Shown in pieces: positions 32,308 to 40,612 of a DNA stretch of 64,000 bases (its first letter is position 1; each line of letters begins with the position of its first letter). This stretch comes from Phycicoccus jejuensis (GTDB taxonomy: Bacteria; Actinomycetota; Actinomycetes; Actinomycetales; Dermatophilaceae). The stretch covers positions 62,001-126,000 of the forward strand of contig NZ_JOEE01000005.1 of the NCBI RefSeq assembly GCF_000720925.1. The letters run 5' to 3'. The notes under the pieces are model-generated. The model made no database searches. It was not told the origin of the DNA and saw only the letters and a program-made list of their open reading frames with translations. The position numbers and the translations under genes were made by a program.

Positions 32308-32739
32308 TCACGCGCCCGGGGCGGCGTCCCGGATGAGGCAGGTGATGCGGCTCGTGCAGACCCGGCGGCCGTCCTCGTCGGTGACGACGACCTCGTAGCA
32401 GGCGAGGGTGCGCCCGAGGCTGAGCGGCGTCGCCGTGCCCGTCACGAGGCCGGAGCGGGCGGCCCGGTGGTGGGTGGCGTTGATGTCGAGCCCGACGACC
32501 GCCTTGCCCTCGCCCGCGTGCAGGGCGGCCCCGATGGACCCGAGCGTCTCGGCGAGGACGACCGAGGCGCCCCCGTGGAGCAGGCCGTAGGGCTGGGTGT
32601 TGCCGGCGACCGGCATCGTCGCGACGAGCTGGTCGGACGTGGCCTCCAGCACCTCGATGCCCATCCGGTCCATGAGGGAGTCGGGGTTCATCGCGCGCAT
32701 CCGGGCGACGGCTGACATGAGGTCGGGGCTGTCGGTCAT
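32308..32739 (-). CDS. PaaI-type hotdog-fold thioesterase
   Basis: This 143-residue acyl-CoA thioesterase has the hotdog helix motif YGLLHGGASVVLAETLGS, with the HGG and catalytic acid of the PaaI/YbdB group, followed by GLDINATHHRAAR. It probably hydrolyses phenylacetyl-CoA-like or DHNA-like thioesters; the exact substrate cannot be read. It is divergent from polA with only 19 bases between start codons, so its promoter must lie inside or overlap the polA 5' end. Confidence 0.85.
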   Translation of the reverse strand: MTDSPDLMSAVARMRAMNPDSLMDRMGIEVLEATSDQLVATMPVAGNTQPYGLLHGGASVVLAETLGSIGAALHAGEGKAVVGLDINATHHRAARSGLVTGTATPLSLGRTLACYEVVVTDEDGRRVCTSRITCLIRDAAPGA

Positions 32740-32745
32740 GGTCGT

Positions 32746-32751
32746 TAGGCT
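32746..32751 (+). promoter_or_regulatory. -10 box (TAGGCT) of leaderless polA
   Basis: TAGGCT is followed by 7 bases and the polA GTG at 32759. It fills most of the 19-base gap between the divergent polA and thioesterase start codons. Confidence 0.55.
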
Positions 32752-32758
32752 GCCACGC

Positions 32759-35446
32759 GTGAAGCTCCTCCTCCTCGACGGACACTCCCTGGCCTACCGG
32801 GCGTTCTTCGCCCTCCCCGTCGAGAACTTCTCGACGAGCACGGGGCAGCACACGAACGCCGTCTACGGCTTCACCTCGATGCTCATCAACGTCCTGCGCG
32901 ACGAGGCGCCGACGCACGTCGCCGTCGCCTTCGACGTCTCGCGCCAGACCTTCCGGCTGGAGCAGTACGGCGAGTACAAGGCCGGCCGCTCCAAGACGCC
33001 CACCGAGTTCACCGGCCAGCTGCCGCTCCTGCGCGAGGTGCTCGACGCGCTGCGCATCAAGCACATCGGCGTCGAGGGCTTCGAGGCCGACGACGTCATC
33101 GCGACCCTGACCCGCCGCGCCACCGAGGCCGGCGCCGAGGTCGTCGTCTGCACGGGGGACCGCGACGCCTTCCAGCTCGTCACCGACAAGGTCAGCCTGA
33201 TCTACCCGGTCCGCGGCGTCTCCGAGGTCTGGCGGATGGACCCCGCCGCCGTCGAGGAGAAGTACCTCGTCCCGCCGGACCGCTACAGCGACCTCGCGGC
33301 GCTCGTCGGCGAGGCCAGCGACAACCTGCCCGGCGTGCCCGGTGTCGGCCCGAAGACCGCGGCCAAGTGGATCGCGCAGTACGGCGACCTCCAGGGGATC
33401 GTCGCCCACGTCGACGAGATCAAGGGCAAGGCCGGCGAGAACCTGCGCGCCCACCTCGACGACGTCCTGCGCAACCGCCGCCTCAACAAGCTCGTCGACG
33501 ACCTCGACCTGCCACTGTCCGTGCCGGACCTCGAGCGCGCCACCTGGGACCGCGAGGAGGTGCACCGGGTCTTCGACGGCCTCGAGTTCCGGGTGCTGCG
33601 CGACCGCCTCTTCCAGACCTTCGACGTCGAGTCCGACGAGGTCGAAGGTGGCTTCGAGCTCGGTGGTGACGTGCTCACCGCCGACGACCTCACGACGCGG
33701 TTCGCCGACGACGGCCCGGGCCGCGCGCTGCCGCACGGTGTCGTCGTCTCCGGGCACTACCGCGCCGGCGAGGGCGACGCCACCGCGCTCGCGCTCGCGG
33801 GCGAGGACGGCGCCACCGCCCACCTCGACCTCACGGCGCTCACCGCCGAGCAGGAGCAGGCCCTCGCCGGCTGGCTCGCCGACCCCGACGCCCCGAAGGT
33901 CCTCCACGACCTCAAGCCGCAGCTGCAGGCCCTCAGCGCCCGCGGCCTGGCGCTCAACGGCGTCGTCAGCGACACCGCCCTCGCCGCCTACCTCGTGCGC
34001 CCCGACCAGCGCTCCTACGACCTCGAGGACCTCGTCGTGCGCCAGCTCGGCCGCGAGCTGACCGCCGAGGGCGACGCCACGAGCGACCAGGGCGCCCAGG
34101 GCACGCTCGACTTCGACACCGACGACGACACCGCCGCCCGCGACGCGATGGTCCGCGCCCGCGCCGTCCTCGAGCTGTCGGCCGTCCTCGCCGAGAAGGT
34201 CGAGGAGACCGGCGGCACCGAGCTGCTCGCCGACCTCGAGCTGCCGCTCGTCGGCATCCTCGCCGAGATGGAGCGCACCGGCATCGCCGTCGACGAGGAC
34301 GCCCTCACCGCGCTCGAGGCCGACTTCGCCGCGAAGATGCGTCAGGCCCAGCAGGACGCCTACGACGCGATCGGCCGCGAGGACGTCAACCTCGGCAGCC
34401 CGAAGCAGCTCCAGGAGGTCCTCTTCGACCAGCTGGGCATGCCGAAGACCAAGCGGACCAAGACCGGGTACACGACCGACGCCGACGCCCTGGCCGACCT
34501 CTTCGTCAAGACCGAGCACCCCTTCCTCGAGGCGCTGCTGCGCCACCGCGACACCAGCCGGCTGCGGGTGACCGTCGAGGGGCTCATCAAGTCGGTCGCG
34601 CCCGACCGGCGCATCCACACGACGTACCTGCAGACCATCGCGGCCACCGGGCGGCTGTCGTCCACGGACCCGAACCTCCAGAACGTGCCGATCCGCACCG
34701 AGGAGGGCCGGCGCATCCGCGACGTCTTCGTCGTCGGCGAGGGCTTCGAGTCGCTGATGTCGGCCGACTACAGCCAGATCGAGATGCGGATCATGGCCCA
34801 CCTCTCCGGCGACGAAGGGCTCATCGAGGCCTTCCGCACCGGCGAGGACCTCCACCGCTTCGTCGGCGCGCGGGTGTTCGCCGTCGAGCCGGCCGACGTC
34901 ACCCTCGAGATGCGCAGCAAGGTCAAGGCGATGAGCTACGGCCTCGCCTACGGCCTCTCGGCGTTCGGCCTCTCCAAGCAGCTGACCATCTCGACGGGCG
35001 AGGCGCAGGGCCTCATGGACGAGTACTTCGCCCGGTTCGGCGGCGTGCGCGACTACCTGCGCGAGGTCGTCGTCGAGGCCCGCGCCACCGGCTACACCGC
35101 GACGATGCTCGGCCGCCGCCGCTACCTCCCGGACCTCCTGAGCGACAACCGCCAGCGCCGTGAGGGCGCCGAGCGGATGGCCCTCAACGCCCCGATCCAG
35201 GGCACCGCCGCGGACATCATCAAGCTCGCGATGAAGGGCGTCCACGCGGCGCTGCAGGCCGAGGGTGCGCGCAGCCGGATGCTCCTCCAGGTGCACGACG
35301 AGCTCGTGCTCGAGGTCGCGCCCGGCGAGCGCGAGGACGTCGAGGCCCTCGTCCGCCGCGAGATGGGCGCGGCGATCGACCTCGGGGACGTGCCGCTCGA
35401 CGTCAGCGTCGGCGTCGGCCGCTCCTGGCACGACGCCGCGCACTGA
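32759..35446 (+). CDS. polA: DNA polymerase I
   Basis: Pol I fills gaps and removes RNA primers. The 895-residue protein has an N-terminal 5' nuclease (LLLLDGHSLAYRAFFAL, GFEADDVIATL, VCTGDRDAFQLV), a middle 3'-5' exonuclease-like domain, and the polymerase domain with motif A (MSADYSQIEMRIMAHLSGD), motif B (RSKVKAMSYGLAYGLS) and motif C (LLQVHDELVLEV). The exonuclease-like part lacks the acidic metal ligands known from E. coli (for example HDLKPQLQ where NLKYDRG is expected), so proofreading is probably absent, as in other actinobacterial PolA. The GTG start follows a -10 box. Confidence 0.97.
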   Translation: MKLLLLDGHSLAYRAFFALPVENFSTSTGQHTNAVYGFTSMLINVLRDEAPTHVAVAFDVSRQTFRLEQYGEYKAGRSKTPTEFTGQLPLLREVLDALRIKHIGVEGFEADDVIATLTRRATEAGAEVVVCTGDRDAFQLVTDKVSLIYPVRGVSEVWRMDPAAVEEKYLVPPDRYSDLAALVGEASDNLPGVPGVGPKTAAKWIAQYGDLQGIVAHVDEIKGKAGENLRAHLDDVLRNRRLNKLVDDLDLPLSVPDLERATWDREEVHRVFDGLEFRVLRDRLFQTFDVESDEVEGGFELGGDVLTADDLTTRFADDGPGRALPHGVVVSGHYRAGEGDATALALAGEDGATAHLDLTALTAEQEQALAGWLADPDAPKVLHDLKPQLQALSARGLALNGVVSDTALAAYLVRPDQRSYDLEDLVVRQLGRELTAEGDATSDQGAQGTLDFDTDDDTAARDAMVRARAVLELSAVLAEKVEETGGTELLADLELPLVGILAEMERTGIAVDEDALTALEADFAAKMRQAQQDAYDAIGREDVNLGSPKQLQEVLFDQLGMPKTKRTKTGYTTDADALADLFVKTEHPFLEALLRHRDTSRLRVTVEGLIKSVAPDRRIHTTYLQTIAATGRLSSTDPNLQNVPIRTEEGRRIRDVFVVGEGFESLMSADYSQIEMRIMAHLSGDEGLIEAFRTGEDLHRFVGARVFAVEPADVTLEMRSKVKAMSYGLAYGLSAFGLSKQLTISTGEAQGLMDEYFARFGGVRDYLREVVVEARATGYTATMLGRRRYLPDLLSDNRQRREGAERMALNAPIQGTAADIIKLAMKGVHAALQAEGARSRMLLQVHDELVLEVAPGEREDVEALVRREMGAAIDLGDVPLDVSVGVGRSWHDAAH

Positions 35447-35470
35447 CCCGGCAGCGGCGCGGCCGCTCCC

Positions 35471-36790
35471 TCAGCGGACGGCGGGCTGCTCGGGCGAGGC
35501 GGCGTCCTCGGCGAGCGGCGGGTCGACCGTCGGCACGGCCGGGTCATCGTCGGGCCCGGTGCGGGCCAGCAGGTAGCCGCCGAGGACGAGCAGCAGCAGG
35601 GCGTCGAGGCCGAGCTTGACGAGGAGCAGGTCGTGGGCGGTCGTCACGACACCGGACAGCGCGGTGGTCGCGACCAGCGCGCCCCACAGGAGGAGGACCG
35701 CGCGCGGGTGCCGCCGGGCGAGCGCGCCGTAGACGAGCAGCTGGACCATCGCGAGCACCGTGCCCAGCGTCGCGAAGAGCCACAGGTCGTCGCGGACCGG
35801 GGCGTAGGCGGCGCCGCCGACGAACTCGAGGGCCAGGCCGCGCAGGAGGAGCACCCCGGCGACGGCCACGAGCCCGAGCGCGAGGATGGCCCCGAGCCCC
35901 CAGGCGTGCGTCCGGCGCAGGTCGTGGCCGCGGGCCATCCGGGGGAAGAGGACGACGACGACGAACTGCGGCAGGAAGAGCATGGCCTTCGTGAGGACGA
36001 GGCCCGCGGCGTAGTGCCCTGCCTCGTCGCCGGGCAGGACGACGCGGGCGAGGAGGACGTCGATGTTCGAGACGGCGAAGAAGGCGAGCAGGGCGGAGGC
36101 GCTGTGCACGACCTCGCGGGCGACACCCTCGCGGTCCCACGCGCGACGCACCTGCTCGGGCACCGCGCCGACGGGGACGGCCGTGCGCCGGCGACCCGGG
36201 CGCCGCAGGGCCACCGTGCCGACCACGACCGGTGCCGCGGCCGCGAGCGCCACGCCGACGAGGGCGGCGGAGGCCGAGCGGTCGACGAGGAGCGCCGCGC
36301 CGCCGGCCACGAGCCGGGCGGTGCCCATCGTGACGTACAGGAGGGCGAGGGCCCCCCAGCGCTGCCCGCCCTGGAGGATCCCGGCCTGACCGCCCATGAC
36401 GGTGAGGAGGCCGGCCGACACCGCGAGGCAGACGGCCCCGACCGGGCTGTCCAGCCGCAGACCGCCGACGACGAGGGGGACGGCGAGCGTTCCGACGAGG
36501 GTCACCCCGGCGGCGGCCCGCAGCGTCGCGGAGAGCACGTCCCGGGTGACGTGCGCGGGGTCGCCGGTGGTCGTCGACACCCGGCGGGCGCCGGTGGCCT
36601 GGAGCGCGAGCGAGACGACGTTGAGGACGATGAGCGCGCCGAGCACGCTCGAGAACTGCCCGAACTCGTCGGGGCCGAGGAGCCGGGCGCAGGCGAGCGT
36701 GAGGCCGTACGTCGTGAGGTTCATGACCCCGATGGCCGCCGCCATCGTGGCGCCCCCGAGGACGCGTCTGCGACGTCGCCGGCTGCTCAC
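35471..36790 (-). CDS. Oligosaccharide flippase-like (Wzx/MATE superfamily) membrane protein
   Basis: This 439-residue protein starts with a very basic stretch (SSRRRRRRVLGG) and has about 12 to 14 membrane segments. The first, AAIGVMNLTTYGLTLACARLLGPDEFG, is the classical polysaccharide-exporter opening (LGPDEFGQFS). It would flip lipid-linked glycans to the outer face of the membrane. A TAACTT box 6 bases before the GTG suggests a leaderless start, although a methyltransferase gene ends 29 bases upstream. It is convergent with polA and is the first gene of the glycan region after polA. Confidence 0.85.
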   Translation of the reverse strand: MSSRRRRRRVLGGATMAAAIGVMNLTTYGLTLACARLLGPDEFGQFSSVLGALIVLNVVSLALQATGARRVSTTTGDPAHVTRDVLSATLRAAAGVTLVGTLAVPLVVGGLRLDSPVGAVCLAVSAGLLTVMGGQAGILQGGQRWGALALLYVTMGTARLVAGGAALLVDRSASAALVGVALAAAAPVVVGTVALRRPGRRRTAVPVGAVPEQVRRAWDREGVAREVVHSASALLAFFAVSNIDVLLARVVLPGDEAGHYAAGLVLTKAMLFLPQFVVVVLFPRMARGHDLRRTHAWGLGAILALGLVAVAGVLLLRGLALEFVGGAAYAPVRDDLWLFATLGTVLAMVQLLVYGALARRHPRAVLLLWGALVATTALSGVVTTAHDLLLVKLGLDALLLLVLGGYLLARTGPDDDPAVPTVDPPLAEDAASPEQPAVR

Positions 36791-36819
36791 CGGCGAAAGT
36801 TACCACCGGGTAGAGCCGA

Positions 36820-37530
36820 TCAGTAGGGGTCGTCGGCTCCCGTGTGTCCGAGCAGCCGGGCGACCGGGCGCAGGTGCAGGCGCAGCAGGACCTTGACCCC
36901 GACGTTGCGGACCCACCAGGGCAGCTCGGCGAGCATCCGGGCGCGGTCGGCGGTGGACGGCGCCGTGACGACAAAGCGCGCCATCGAGCCGGTGCGGCCG
37001 CGGTAGGCGAGCGTCCGGCCGGGGAGCACGTGCCGCAGGAGGGCGAGGGTGACCCCGATGGACGAGAACGCGTCGTGCACGAGGACGGCGCCGCCGGCGA
37101 CGACGTGCTCGGCCCAGCGCAGGTCGTCGGTCACCGTCCAGTAGTCGTGCTTGCCGTCGACGTGGAGCACGTCGACCTCGCCCGTCCACCCGCGCCGCGC
37201 CTGCGCCGACGTGGTGGCCAGCACGGTCACCCGGTCCTCGACGCCGAGCCGGGCGAGGTGGGCCGCGAGGAGGCCGCGGACGGCGGGCCCGGCGTACCGG
37301 CGGGTGCGCACGAAGGGGTCGATGGTCGTCACGACGACGTCGCGGCGGGCGCCGGCGAGCGCGCACGTGGAGCGACCCTGGTGCGCGCCGACCTCGAGCA
37401 CACGGGCCGGCCCGGGGTGGACGGACCGGACGACGGCCTGCAGCAGCTCGGCCTGCGCGCGGGTCAGCCAGCCGGGGATGCGGTCGACCTCCGCCCAGGG
37501 CACGACGCCGCCCGGCGTTCTCTCGGGCAC
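36820..37530 (-). CDS. Class I SAM-dependent methyltransferase (Methyltransf_24-like)
   Basis: This 236-residue protein has motif I RVLEVGAHQGRSTCALAG, an acidic strand VVTTIDPFV, and VDVLHVDGKHDYWTVTDDL with GGAVLVHD, typical of Methyltransf_24 enzymes of glycan loci. Near the C-terminus is a basic amphipathic stretch (RNVGVKVLLRLHLRPVARLL) that could touch the membrane. GGAGGG precedes the GTG. It is divergent from the membrane protein gene at 37593 and lies upstream of the flippase. The acceptor is unknown. Confidence 0.78.
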   Translation of the reverse strand: MPERTPGGVVPWAEVDRIPGWLTRAQAELLQAVVRSVHPGPARVLEVGAHQGRSTCALAGARRDVVVTTIDPFVRTRRYAGPAVRGLLAAHLARLGVEDRVTVLATTSAQARRGWTGEVDVLHVDGKHDYWTVTDDLRWAEHVVAGGAVLVHDAFSSIGVTLALLRHVLPGRTLAYRGRTGSMARFVVTAPSTADRARMLAELPWWVRNVGVKVLLRLHLRPVARLLGHTGADDPY

Positions 37531-37554
37531 GGGTCCCTCCGCGGCTCGGTCATC

Positions 37555-37560
37555 TAGGGT
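37555..37560 (+). promoter_or_regulatory. -10 box (TAGGGT) for the 37593 gene
   Basis: TAGGGT lies in the 62-base divergent gap. Transcription would start near 37567, leaving a short leader with GGGAGG before the ATG at 37593, so this gene has a normal leadered mRNA. Confidence 0.45.
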
Positions 37561-37592
37561 GTGGCTCCGGACCGGGCCAGCATAGGGAGGCC

Positions 37593-39311
37593 GTGATGGT
37601 GGCCCCGAGGTGGCCGGGCGGGCGCAGGACGCGCGAGGTGGTGCTGGACCTCTGGGTCCTCGTGCCCGTCGTCGTCCTCGGGTGGCCGCTGCTGACGCGC
37701 GGCGGGTACCCCTTCGCGCGCGACCTCGTCCTCACCCCGCGACTACCGCTGCGACCCGAGGCCGTGGGCCTCGGGACGGCCTCGCCGCGGGCCGCGCCGC
37801 TCGACGCCGTGGTCGGCGTCCTGTCGCTCGGGCTCGACGGGGGAGTGCTCGGCCGGGTCGCGGTCCTCGGTGGGCTGGCGCTCGCGGGGTGGGGGGCGCA
37901 CCGGCTGGCCCGCCCGCTGGGGACGCCCGCCCGCCTGCTCGTCGGCGCCTTCGCGGTGTGGAACCCGTTCGTCGTCGAGCGCCTGGGCCTCGGGCAGTGG
38001 GCGCTGCTGCTCGGCTACGCCTCCCTCTGGTGGGTCGCCCTCGCGGCGGTGCGGGCGCGCGAGGACGGCCGGCTCCTCCCGCGGACGGCGCCCTGGCTGG
38101 CGCTCGGCGCCCTGACCCCCACCGGCGCGGTGCTCGTCGGGGGAGTGGCGCTGGTGACCGGTCTCGGGACGACCCGTCACGGTCGCCGTCGGGACCTCGG
38201 CCTCGTCGGGCTCGTCGCCGCCGCGCAGCTGCCGTGGCTCCTCCCGTCGCTGCTGTCCTCGGCGGCCACCACGTCGGACCCGGCCGGGGTCGCGGCGTTC
38301 GCCGCCCGGGCCGAGCTGCCCGGACCCGCGGTCGTCTCGCTCGTCGGGCTCGGGGGCGTCTGGGACCGGCTGAGCGTCCCCGGGAGCCGCGCCGGGCTGC
38401 TCGGGGCCCTCACCGTGCTCGTCGTCCTCGCCGGGCTCGTCGCCGGGCGACGGCGGGGGCTGCCCGGTCGACGGCTGCGCGCGTGCGGGGTCGTCGGTCT
38501 CGTCCTCGCCACCCTGACGAGCGTGCCCCTCGGGCAGCACCTCGTCGCCGCCGGCACCGACACCGTCCCGGGCCTGGGCCTGCTGCGCGACGCCCAGAAG
38601 TGGCTCGCCCCCTTCGTCCTCGTGGCCGTCCTCGGGGTCGGCGCGCTCGTCGACGGCCTGGCCCGGCTCGTGGCCCGCCGGGCGACGCCGCTGTCGTCGA
38701 CCGTCCTCGTCGTCGCGCTGGCGCTGCCCTTCGTCCTGCTCCCCGACGGCGCGGTCGTCGTGCACCGGGTCCTCACCCCGAGCCGCTTCCCGGCCGACGT
38801 GGAGCAGGTCGCCCGGGCGGTGGACGGCACCGACGCGCTCCTCGTCTCGGCGCCGTGGCGCCTCTACCGGGCCTACCCGTGGGCCACCGCCTACCCGACC
38901 TACGACCCCGCGTCGCGCCTCTACGACGTCCGGGTCGTCACGAGCGACGCGCTGGTCCTCGGCGACCGCACACTCCGGGGCGAGGACCCGCTCGCGGCCG
39001 CCGTCGGCCGCGCCCTGGCCCCCGTGACGTCCGGCTCCGTCGCCGTCCTGCGCGGGCTGGGCGTGCGCTGGGTCCTCGTGACGCGCACCGACCCGGACGG
39101 GCCGGGCCTGCTCGCGGCGCTGCGTGCGGACCCCTCGGTCCGGGTCGTCGTCGAGGGGCCCGACGTCGTCCTCCTCGAGCTGACCGGCCGCCGGGCGGCG
39201 GCACCGCAGGTCGCCCCCGCCGCCCTCGCCACCGTGGTCGTGGCGGACCTCGCGGTGCTCCTCCTGCTGCTCGGCGTCGGTCTCTCCCGACCTCCCCGGG
39301 CGCGGCGCTGA
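37593..39311 (+). CDS. Large polytopic membrane protein, possible GT-C glycosyltransferase
   Basis: This 572-residue protein has about 12 membrane segments and no assigned family that I can name with certainty. Features are an N-terminal segment ending RGGYPFARDLVL, AFAVWNPFVVERLGLGQWALLLGYASLWW and GLGLLRDAQKWLAPFVLVAVL, which resemble GT-C arabinofuranosyl- or mannosyltransferases of Actinobacteria. An external C-terminal domain follows (YPWATAYPTYDPASRLYDVRV), then a final membrane segment. It stands alone on the plus strand inside the glycan region. The function is inferred from topology and context only. Confidence 0.6.
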   Translation: MMVAPRWPGGRRTREVVLDLWVLVPVVVLGWPLLTRGGYPFARDLVLTPRLPLRPEAVGLGTASPRAAPLDAVVGVLSLGLDGGVLGRVAVLGGLALAGWGAHRLARPLGTPARLLVGAFAVWNPFVVERLGLGQWALLLGYASLWWVALAAVRAREDGRLLPRTAPWLALGALTPTGAVLVGGVALVTGLGTTRHGRRRDLGLVGLVAAAQLPWLLPSLLSSAATTSDPAGVAAFAARAELPGPAVVSLVGLGGVWDRLSVPGSRAGLLGALTVLVVLAGLVAGRRRGLPGRRLRACGVVGLVLATLTSVPLGQHLVAAGTDTVPGLGLLRDAQKWLAPFVLVAVLGVGALVDGLARLVARRATPLSSTVLVVALALPFVLLPDGAVVVHRVLTPSRFPADVEQVARAVDGTDALLVSAPWRLYRAYPWATAYPTYDPASRLYDVRVVTSDALVLGDRTLRGEDPLAAAVGRALAPVTSGSVAVLRGLGVRWVLVTRTDPDGPGLLAALRADPSVRVVVEGPDVVLLELTGRRAAAPQVAPAALATVVVADLAVLLLLLGVGLSRPPRARR

Positions 39312-39353
39312 GTTCTGTTACTGTGGCGTAGTTTCTCGACAGGAAGGCCGCGG

Positions 39354-39494
39354 ATGTTCGGCAACGTGATCGCCCCCGCCGTCGCGGGCATCGCCCTCGC
39401 GCTCGCGGGGATCTTCGGGCTCGTGTCCTCGCAGACCGCCGCGCCCGCCGAGAACCCCGCCAGCCAGCCGGTCATCGTCTACGGCGCTCGCTGA
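39354..39494 (+). CDS. DUF2613-like small membrane protein
   Basis: This 46-residue protein consists of one hydrophobic segment (VIAPAVAGIALALAGIFGLVSSQ) followed by a short external tail AAPAENPASQPVIVYGAR. Size, topology and the terminal VxYG-type ending fit the actinobacterial DUF2613 family. AGGAAGG lies 6 bases upstream and a TAGTTT box 20 bases upstream. It is convergent with the glycosyltransferase gene, overlapping its 3' end by 16 bases. Its function is unknown. Confidence 0.7.
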   Translation: MFGNVIAPAVAGIALALAGIFGLVSSQTAAPAENPASQPVIVYGAR

Positions 39495-40612
39495 GCCCGG
39501 CGGCCCCGCCGCCGCCCCGCCTCCTCCTGCAGGACGGCCACCAGCTCCTCGACGGAGCGCTCCCAGCTGAGCCCGGCCGCTCGCTCGCGTGCCGCCTCGC
39601 CCGCCAGCTCGACGTCGACCCGGCCGGACAGCACGTCGTCGACGGCCGCGGTCAGGCCCGCGCGGTCCTCGACGAGCCAGCCGGTGACGCCGTCGTCGAC
39701 CGACTCGCGCAGCCCGCCGCTGGAGCGGTAGCCCACGGTCGGCGTCCGCTGCGCCGCGGCCTCCGTCACGGCGATGCCCCAGCCCTCCCGCACCGAGGGC
39801 AGGGCCAGGACGTGGGCGGCCGCGAGGAGCCGGTCCCGCTCGTCGTCGTCGACCCACCCGTGGAAGCGGACGACGTCGTCGACGCCGAGCTGGTGCGCCT
39901 CCTCCCGCAGCCGCCTCTCCCACCAACCCGTGCCGACGACGTCGACCACCAGCCCTGGGTGGCGACCGCGCAGGGCGTGCGCGGCCTCGAGGACGTGCTC
40001 GACCTGCTTGTGCGGGACCAGCCGCGAGAGGACGACCACCCGGGGGGTGGGGGAGCGCGGCCCGGCGACCGGCCGCGGGACCAGGCCGTTGCGCACGACC
40101 CGCACGAGGTCGGCCCGCACCCCGAGGCGTTCCAGGTCGGCGGCCGTCGAGCGCGAGACGGTGACGTGCGGGGCCCGGCGGTAGAGGGCCGGCGTGACGC
40201 GGGACTCCACGAACCAGCCGAGCCGGCCGCGCCAGTCGGGGTAGATCATCCGCCACTGCTCGCGGTGGACGTGGTGGACGAGGGCGACGACCCCGGTCCG
40301 GCGGACGAGGGGCGTCGCGAAGGGCAGCCCGTTGATCACGTCGACGACGACGTCGAGGGAGCGCCGGTGCCGCGCCACCCAGAGCAACCCGTGGAGGTAG
40401 ACGGTCAGCCGGCCGCCGCCGCGCACGTGGACGACGCCGTCGACCCGCTCCCCGGCCCGCGTGCCCGGGGGGCGTGCGGTGACGACGACGACCCGGTGGC
40501 CGCGGGCGGCGAGCCCGGCGGCCATCTGCTCCACGTAGACCTCGCTGCCACCGGCCTCCGGGTGCGCCGCGTCCCGCCACGAGAGGAACGCGACGTGCAG
40601 GGGACGGCTCAT
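39479..40612 (-). CDS. Glycosyltransferase family 4
   Basis: This 377-residue GT-B enzyme begins LHVAFLSWRDAAHPEAGGSEVYVEQMAAGLAARGH, the GT4 opening with the glycine-rich acceptor loop. The C-terminal half has VVVLSRLVPHKQVEHVLEAA and the donor-binding E-x7-E region PSVREGWGIAVTEAAAQRTP. It transfers a sugar from a nucleotide or lipid donor; the sugar is unknown. The ATG at 40612 overlaps the stop of the preceding minus-strand gene (ATGA), which is why I prefer it to the longer upstream frame. It is third in a coupled operon with the GT-C-like protein and the GT-methyltransferase. Confidence 0.87.
   Translation of the reverse strand: MSRPLHVAFLSWRDAAHPEAGGSEVYVEQMAAGLAARGHRVVVVTARPPGTRAGERVDGVVHVRGGGRLTVYLHGLLWVARHRRSLDVVVDVINGLPFATPLVRRTGVVALVHHVHREQWRMIYPDWRGRLGWFVESRVTPALYRRAPHVTVSRSTAADLERLGVRADLVRVVRNGLVPRPVAGPRSPTPRVVVLSRLVPHKQVEHVLEAAHALRGRHPGLVVDVVGTGWWERRLREEAHQLGVDDVVRFHGWVDDDERDRLLAAAHVLALPSVREGWGIAVTEAAAQRTPTVGYRSSGGLRESVDDGVTGWLVEDRAGLTAAVDDVLSGRVDVELAGEAARERAAGLSWERSVEELVAVLQEEAGRRRGRRAQRAP

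Noticed and set aside
32237..35443. A 1068-codon minus-strand frame opposite polA
   Set aside because: Shadow of polA; composition follows the codon complement and no start signal is present.
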